Assembly: GCF_000963005.1 (NCBI RefSeq)
Contig: NZ_JZHZ01000007.1
Location: 3,294,017 to 3,335,914, forward strand
DNA: 41,898 nt
Direction: 5' to 3'
Origin: Xanthomonas sp. GPE 39
GTDB lineage: Bacteria; Pseudomonadota; Gammaproteobacteria; Xanthomonadales; Xanthomonadaceae
Part shown: positions 38,893 through 41,898 of the stretch, one piece after another
How the letters are laid out: each line of letters opens with the position of its first letter
How positions within the stretch are numbered: position 1 is the first letter of the stretch
Made by a program: the position numbers and the translations under genes
Notes under the pieces: model-generated
The model's database searches: none
What the model saw: the letters and a program-made list of their open reading frames with translations, nothing else
Told to the model about the DNA's origin: nothing

Positions 38893-41133
38893 CTATCGAA
38901 CATACGGGTGCTCGTATTGATGTTGCTGCTGTTGCTGCCGCATGGCCGTCAATTCCGCCTCCTGTGTCTGCAATTGGGTCTGCACGTGCTGAAGCGTGGA
39001 CTGCACCGATGGCGCAGGTTCGCTCATGTCCAGCATGAAGTGGTTATAAGGGACATCGAGATTGCGGCCATAGAGCGTATCGCCCTTGACCACGAAATCG
39101 TTTTTCCCTCCTGTGTTCATTCCTTGGAGCGCCATCTTGCCGACGAGCTGGTGCATGCGTTCCTCGGACACCGAGATGCCCCTGCCCTCCATGGTGGTTT
39201 TGGTCTGTGCGTAGAGCGCGTGCAGCGGGGAATTGGGGCTGCTGTAGGGTTCCAGCGCTTTTGGGGCTGCCTGCTGCTGCGCAGTGGCGAGGTCGGGACG
39301 AGGCGGGTTCGAGCGCTCGGCGACGGCATCGGTCAAATGGGAGGGAGCAGGCTTAGCTTGGCCTGCCAAATGGCGGTCGGTGGCGAGGTCCTGTGTCTTC
39401 TGCCGCGTGGCGAACTGGGCATGCGTGTGCAGTGCTTCGAGCGTGCCTGGGTCGGCGATGCCGGTCGGCTCGCGGCCAGCCCAACGCTGGAAATTCTCTA
39501 CCGCCTGTTGGGTGCGGGGGCCGTAGTCCTTGTCGTCCTGGATGGCCTTGCCATCGTGGTCAGTGGCGCCGATGCTCTGCAAATGTTGTTGCAAGGACTG
39601 CACGGCGACGCTGCGGTCGCCAGGCTCCAGGGGATGTGCCGTCATCAGCGGGAGCTGTGGTGCGTGCGCCACTGGCGGGGTATGCAACATCGATTCGGCG
39701 GCCTGACGCTGTTCGTGTTGATGCGAACGGGTGTCTTGGCTATGGCGCTGTTCGCGTTCGTGTTGCTGCGCATCCATGGCTTGGCGGTGCAACTGCGCGT
39801 GTTGCTGCGCGAGGCGGTGTTGCTGCTCGCGTGCTGCCTGCGCTTGCTGTTCCTGCTGCTGCAGTTGCGCGATCCGCTCCTGTTCCTGCATGTCCACGCT
39901 GGCTGGTTTTTGTGGAGCCAATGCGTTGTCATGTGACGTCGGCGCATGTGTCTGCGAATGCGCTTGCGCCAGTTGCGGCGCGTGCTGCGGCGCCTGTTGT
40001 ATGCGTTCGTGGTGCTGTTGGGCGGCGTGGTCTTCCTGCATCGACGTGTGCCTGTCCATGACGGGTGGTGGCACGGACCCAGCAGCAGATGATGAAGAGG
40101 AGGACGTATCCGCGTGCGTCGCTGTGGGAGAGATGGACGCGGCTTGCGCGCTGTGCTGGAACAACTGACCCGGATGCGTCAGCGTGTCGTAGGCTTGCCC
40201 AGCGGTGTGTTCGACCGCGTCGATGTCGCGCGAAACGCTGTGCTTGGCCGCGTCGTAGGCATGTTCCGCCCGTGCCTGAAGCGCCTGCGCAGTGACTTGC
40301 TGAAGCGCCGCGCTCAACGCCTCGCGGTCCCGATGGACGTCCAGGTGAAATTGATCGAAAGCGGCCTTGTTGTGCGCGTACTGTTGTTGGTGCTGCGCCA
40401 GCCTAGCCGGCTCAAGCACACTCTGTGGACCAGTGAAATGGGTGCCGCTGTGATCGCCCAGGCGCATCGCCCGCAACGGATTGGGCGGCGCGGCGCCGGG
40501 GCTGGCGCCGAGATAACCCCCTGTCCGGAGCGATTGCACATCCTCCGCGCTGGCCAAGATCACCACCATGCCGTAATGGCGGCTGGCCGCGCTGACCGGA
40601 TCGCCGGCCATCACGTAATTGGTCACCTGCCTGCCGCCCTCCGGCACGTGGTGGCTCAGGCTCACCGCGCCGTAGGCATTGAACGTGGCGCCGCGCAGAC
40701 CAAACTCCGCCGCCTCGATCTGCGCCAGTGCGCCGCCGAGGGAGTGACCGGAGACGGTGATGTGGTCTTTGGAAATGCCTTGCTGCTGCGCCTTGTCGAG
40801 CATCTCCCGGGTGAAGCTATCGGCAGCCGCCTTCTGCGGATTGACTCGATCCCGCACCATCGTGAGGTCGGCGATTGCATCCGACACGGTGGTGCGCGTG
40901 TGGTGCAGCAGATCTGGATCGGTACCGCGATAGGCGATGATGATGTCATTTGTATCTCTATTGAGATAGGCAGTCGCGTGAAACCCGGTGGATGGATCAC
41001 TTTTGTAACCGAATATTTCGTACCGACGCCCATCCAAATAGGTGAAATTAACTTTATTGCCAGCGCCACTCTGCCTTAGATCATTATAGGCATCAATCGC
41101 CGCATCGGCTCGTGTTTGATCCTTAGAACTCAT
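38893..41133 (-). CDS. Lipase toxin with peptidoglycan-binding and XVIPCD-like C-terminus (X-T4SS effector)
   Basis: 746 residues. Residues about 25-240 form a class 3 lipase: IIIAYRGTD, the elbow GHSLGG with Ser131, probable Asp178 (AGDPV), and His228 or His232 (GDHSGTHF). About 330-480 are a Gln/His-rich linker. Residues 503-568 match a peptidoglycan-binding domain (LQQHLQSIGA, YGPRTQQAVENFQ). Residues about 625-735 resemble the XVIPCD secretion domain (SPLHALYAQT, SEERMHQLVGKMAL, DTLYGRNLD) and end in a Gln-rich tail. XVIPCD effectors pass through the Xanthomonadales type IV secretion system into rival bacteria, where a lipase would attack membrane phospholipids. The start overlaps the immunity gene stop by 4 bp. 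The lipase is sure; the XVIPCD call is by pattern only. Confidence 0.78.
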   Translation of the reverse strand: MSSKDQTRADAAIDAYNDLRQSGAGNKVNFTYLDGRRYEIFGYKSDPSTGFHATAYLNRDTNDIIIAYRGTDPDLLHHTRTTVSDAIADLTMVRDRVNPQKAAADSFTREMLDKAQQQGISKDHITVSGHSLGGALAQIEAAEFGLRGATFNAYGAVSLSHHVPEGGRQVTNYVMAGDPVSAASRHYGMVVILASAEDVQSLRTGGYLGASPGAAPPNPLRAMRLGDHSGTHFTGPQSVLEPARLAQHQQQYAHNKAAFDQFHLDVHRDREALSAALQQVTAQALQARAEHAYDAAKHSVSRDIDAVEHTAGQAYDTLTHPGQLFQHSAQAASISPTATHADTSSSSSSAAGSVPPPVMDRHTSMQEDHAAQQHHERIQQAPQHAPQLAQAHSQTHAPTSHDNALAPQKPASVDMQEQERIAQLQQQEQQAQAAREQQHRLAQQHAQLHRQAMDAQQHEREQRHSQDTRSHQHEQRQAAESMLHTPPVAHAPQLPLMTAHPLEPGDRSVAVQSLQQHLQSIGATDHDGKAIQDDKDYGPRTQQAVENFQRWAGREPTGIADPGTLEALHTHAQFATRQKTQDLATDRHLAGQAKPAPSHLTDAVAERSNPPRPDLATAQQQAAPKALEPYSSPNSPLHALYAQTKTTMEGRGISVSEERMHQLVGKMALQGMNTGGKNDFVVKGDTLYGRNLDVPYNHFMLDMSEPAPSVQSTLQHVQTQLQTQEAELTAMRQQQQQHQYEHPYVR

Positions 41134-41723
41134 GGCGCAATCTCCCTGACTGTCATGACAATTGGGAAAAATGAATTAGGATTTTTGACGTAATCTGGAT
41201 TTATTGATGAATAACCAAGCGCGCCATAGCGCACAGAGCCTGGATTGCCATAGTCTATTTTCTTGAAATAGTCTGTCTGCGAGCCATTTTTCAAGAAATC
41301 CTCAAATACTGACCCAGCACCAAATGCCACGCCTTTTGCAACAAATGAGGCGCCCACACTGGAAGGCTCCCAATGGCAATAACCTAAACCATAGTAATCT
41401 TCATCCTGCATGAAGTCTCGATAGAAATATCCCTTCCAGGTCTTTTCATCGATGCGCGTCATCTCGAAATCCTGCCCCACGATTGGCGGCATGACATGCA
41501 CGCCAAGGAACTTATCTTCCGGGGTGCATTCTTGATTTGAAACTTTATATTCCAAGTAGCCTTTCACCGAGTCCCACGGCCCCGGCGCATCCGCCGTGAC
41601 GATGACCTCGTAGCGTTTGACCGGATGTGGGTTGTGCTTTGGATTCTTTGGATCACCGTGCGACATAGAACATCCTGCGGATAGGCTAAGGAAAAGGGCG
41701 AGCAACGACAGAGTGGGTTTCAT
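41130..41723 (-). CDS. Lipoprotein, probable immunity protein of the lipase toxin
   Basis: 197 residues. The signal peptide ends in the lipobox SAGC with Cys18, so it should be lipid-anchored in the periplasm. The rest is a beta-rich domain with several Tyr and Trp residues (for example GYFYRDF, YYGLGYCHWE) and Cys pairs. I recognise no enzyme motif. It is 4 bp overlapped with the toxin gene downstream. Known Xanthomonas type IV effectors have such periplasmic lipoprotein inhibitors (X-Tfi) encoded directly upstream, which protect the producer. The role is inferred from position and localisation. Confidence 0.7.
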   Translation of the reverse strand: MKPTLSLLALFLSLSAGCSMSHGDPKNPKHNPHPVKRYEVIVTADAPGPWDSVKGYLEYKVSNQECTPEDKFLGVHVMPPIVGQDFEMTRIDEKTWKGYFYRDFMQDEDYYGLGYCHWEPSSVGASFVAKGVAFGAGSVFEDFLKNGSQTDYFKKIDYGNPGSVRYGALGYSSINPDYVKNPNSFFPIVMTVREIAP

Positions 41724-41724
41724 G

Positions 41725-41898
41725 TTAGTGCGACACCGGAGGCATGGATGATGGTATCCCCATGGTTTGCGCGCTGTCCGTGTTGCGCGAACGTGCCGCC
41801 AGACCGGTCAGCGCCCCCATGGGGTTCAAGGGAAAAGCCGCAATGCCCGCCCGATGCGCCGCCGAGGCCATTCGCTCGTCCATGTCGTGTACCGCATG
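41725..41898 (-). CDS. C-terminal end of an upstream gene, cut by the window edge
   Basis: An open frame enters from the right edge and ends in TAA at 41725-41727, one base before the immunity gene ATG. The visible 57 residues read helical at first (DERMASAAHRAGIAAF), then loop-like, ending IPSSMPPVSH. It must be in the same operon as the immunity and toxin genes. I cannot name its family from this fragment. Confidence 0.6.
   Translation of the reverse strand, partial: HAVHDMDERMASAAHRAGIAAFPLNPMGALTGLAARSRNTDSAQTMGIPSSMPPVSH

Noticed and set aside
38575-39936. Long plus-strand open frame of about 450 codons, rich in Leu and Cys
   Set aside because: It lies opposite the toxin gene. Gln codons (CAG) read as Leu (CTG) on the other strand, which explains both its length and composition.
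39620-40080. Repetitive Gln/His codons that might suggest a CRISPR or tandem repeat array
   Set aside because: There are no regular repeat units or spacers; it is the coding sequence of the toxin linker.

Overview
The window looks like chromosomal DNA of a Xanthomonas or close Xanthomonadaceae relative. The reasons are the high GC of most of it, the gene content (aroE, hemB, a secreted DPP-IV peptidase, a periplasmic catalase with an ankyrin partner) and a toxin gene that appears to carry the C-terminal secretion domain of bacteria-killing type IV systems of this family. The species cannot be fixed from sequence alone. I see no tRNA, rRNA or CRISPR array.

Layout. (1) 1-5600: an accessory island with visibly lower GC, about half, against roughly two thirds elsewhere. 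A probable insertion-sequence end lies at the left edge. Next to it is a four-gene minus-strand operon, each pair joined by a 4-bp ATGA overlap: cytochrome P450, alpha/beta hydrolase with Ser nucleophile, alpha/beta hydrolase with Cys nucleophile, and a one-module NRPS protein (C-terminal half of a condensation domain, adenylation domain, carrier domain). This resembles the logic of an amino acid tethered to a carrier, oxidised by a P450 and then released, but I do not recognise the product. (2) 5530-6352: an island edge without a convincing gene. (3) 6353-13742, mostly minus strand: an unusual zinc-ribbon SDR protein, ankyrin protein plus periplasmic catalase, a DinG-like helicase and aroE. 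(4) 13795-25592: secreted beta-propeller protein, Fur-box-controlled PepSY/flavodoxin reductase, secreted nuclease, hemB, small membrane and lipoproteins, DPP-IV, GST, UPF0114 protein and a lipoprotein with a TonB C-terminal domain. (5) 25857-34056: a NatAB-like ABC exporter with a secreted peptidase, an XRE regulator/membrane protein pair with a strong palindrome upstream, a ferredoxin-NADP reductase, a YadGH-like ABC exporter and a PanE-like reductase. (6) 34202-38307: divergent tatD and hrpB, and a small membrane-anchored basic protein. (7) 38308-41898: a second accessory locus with a lipase toxin (lipase, Gln-rich linker, peptidoglycan-binding domain, XVIPCD-like C-terminus), its probable lipoprotein immunity protein, a broken paralogue downstream and the end of another coupled gene upstream.

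The best candidates for something new are the P450/two-hydrolase/NRPS operon, with its Cys-nucleophile hydrolase, and the lipase/immunity locus with its degenerate duplicate.
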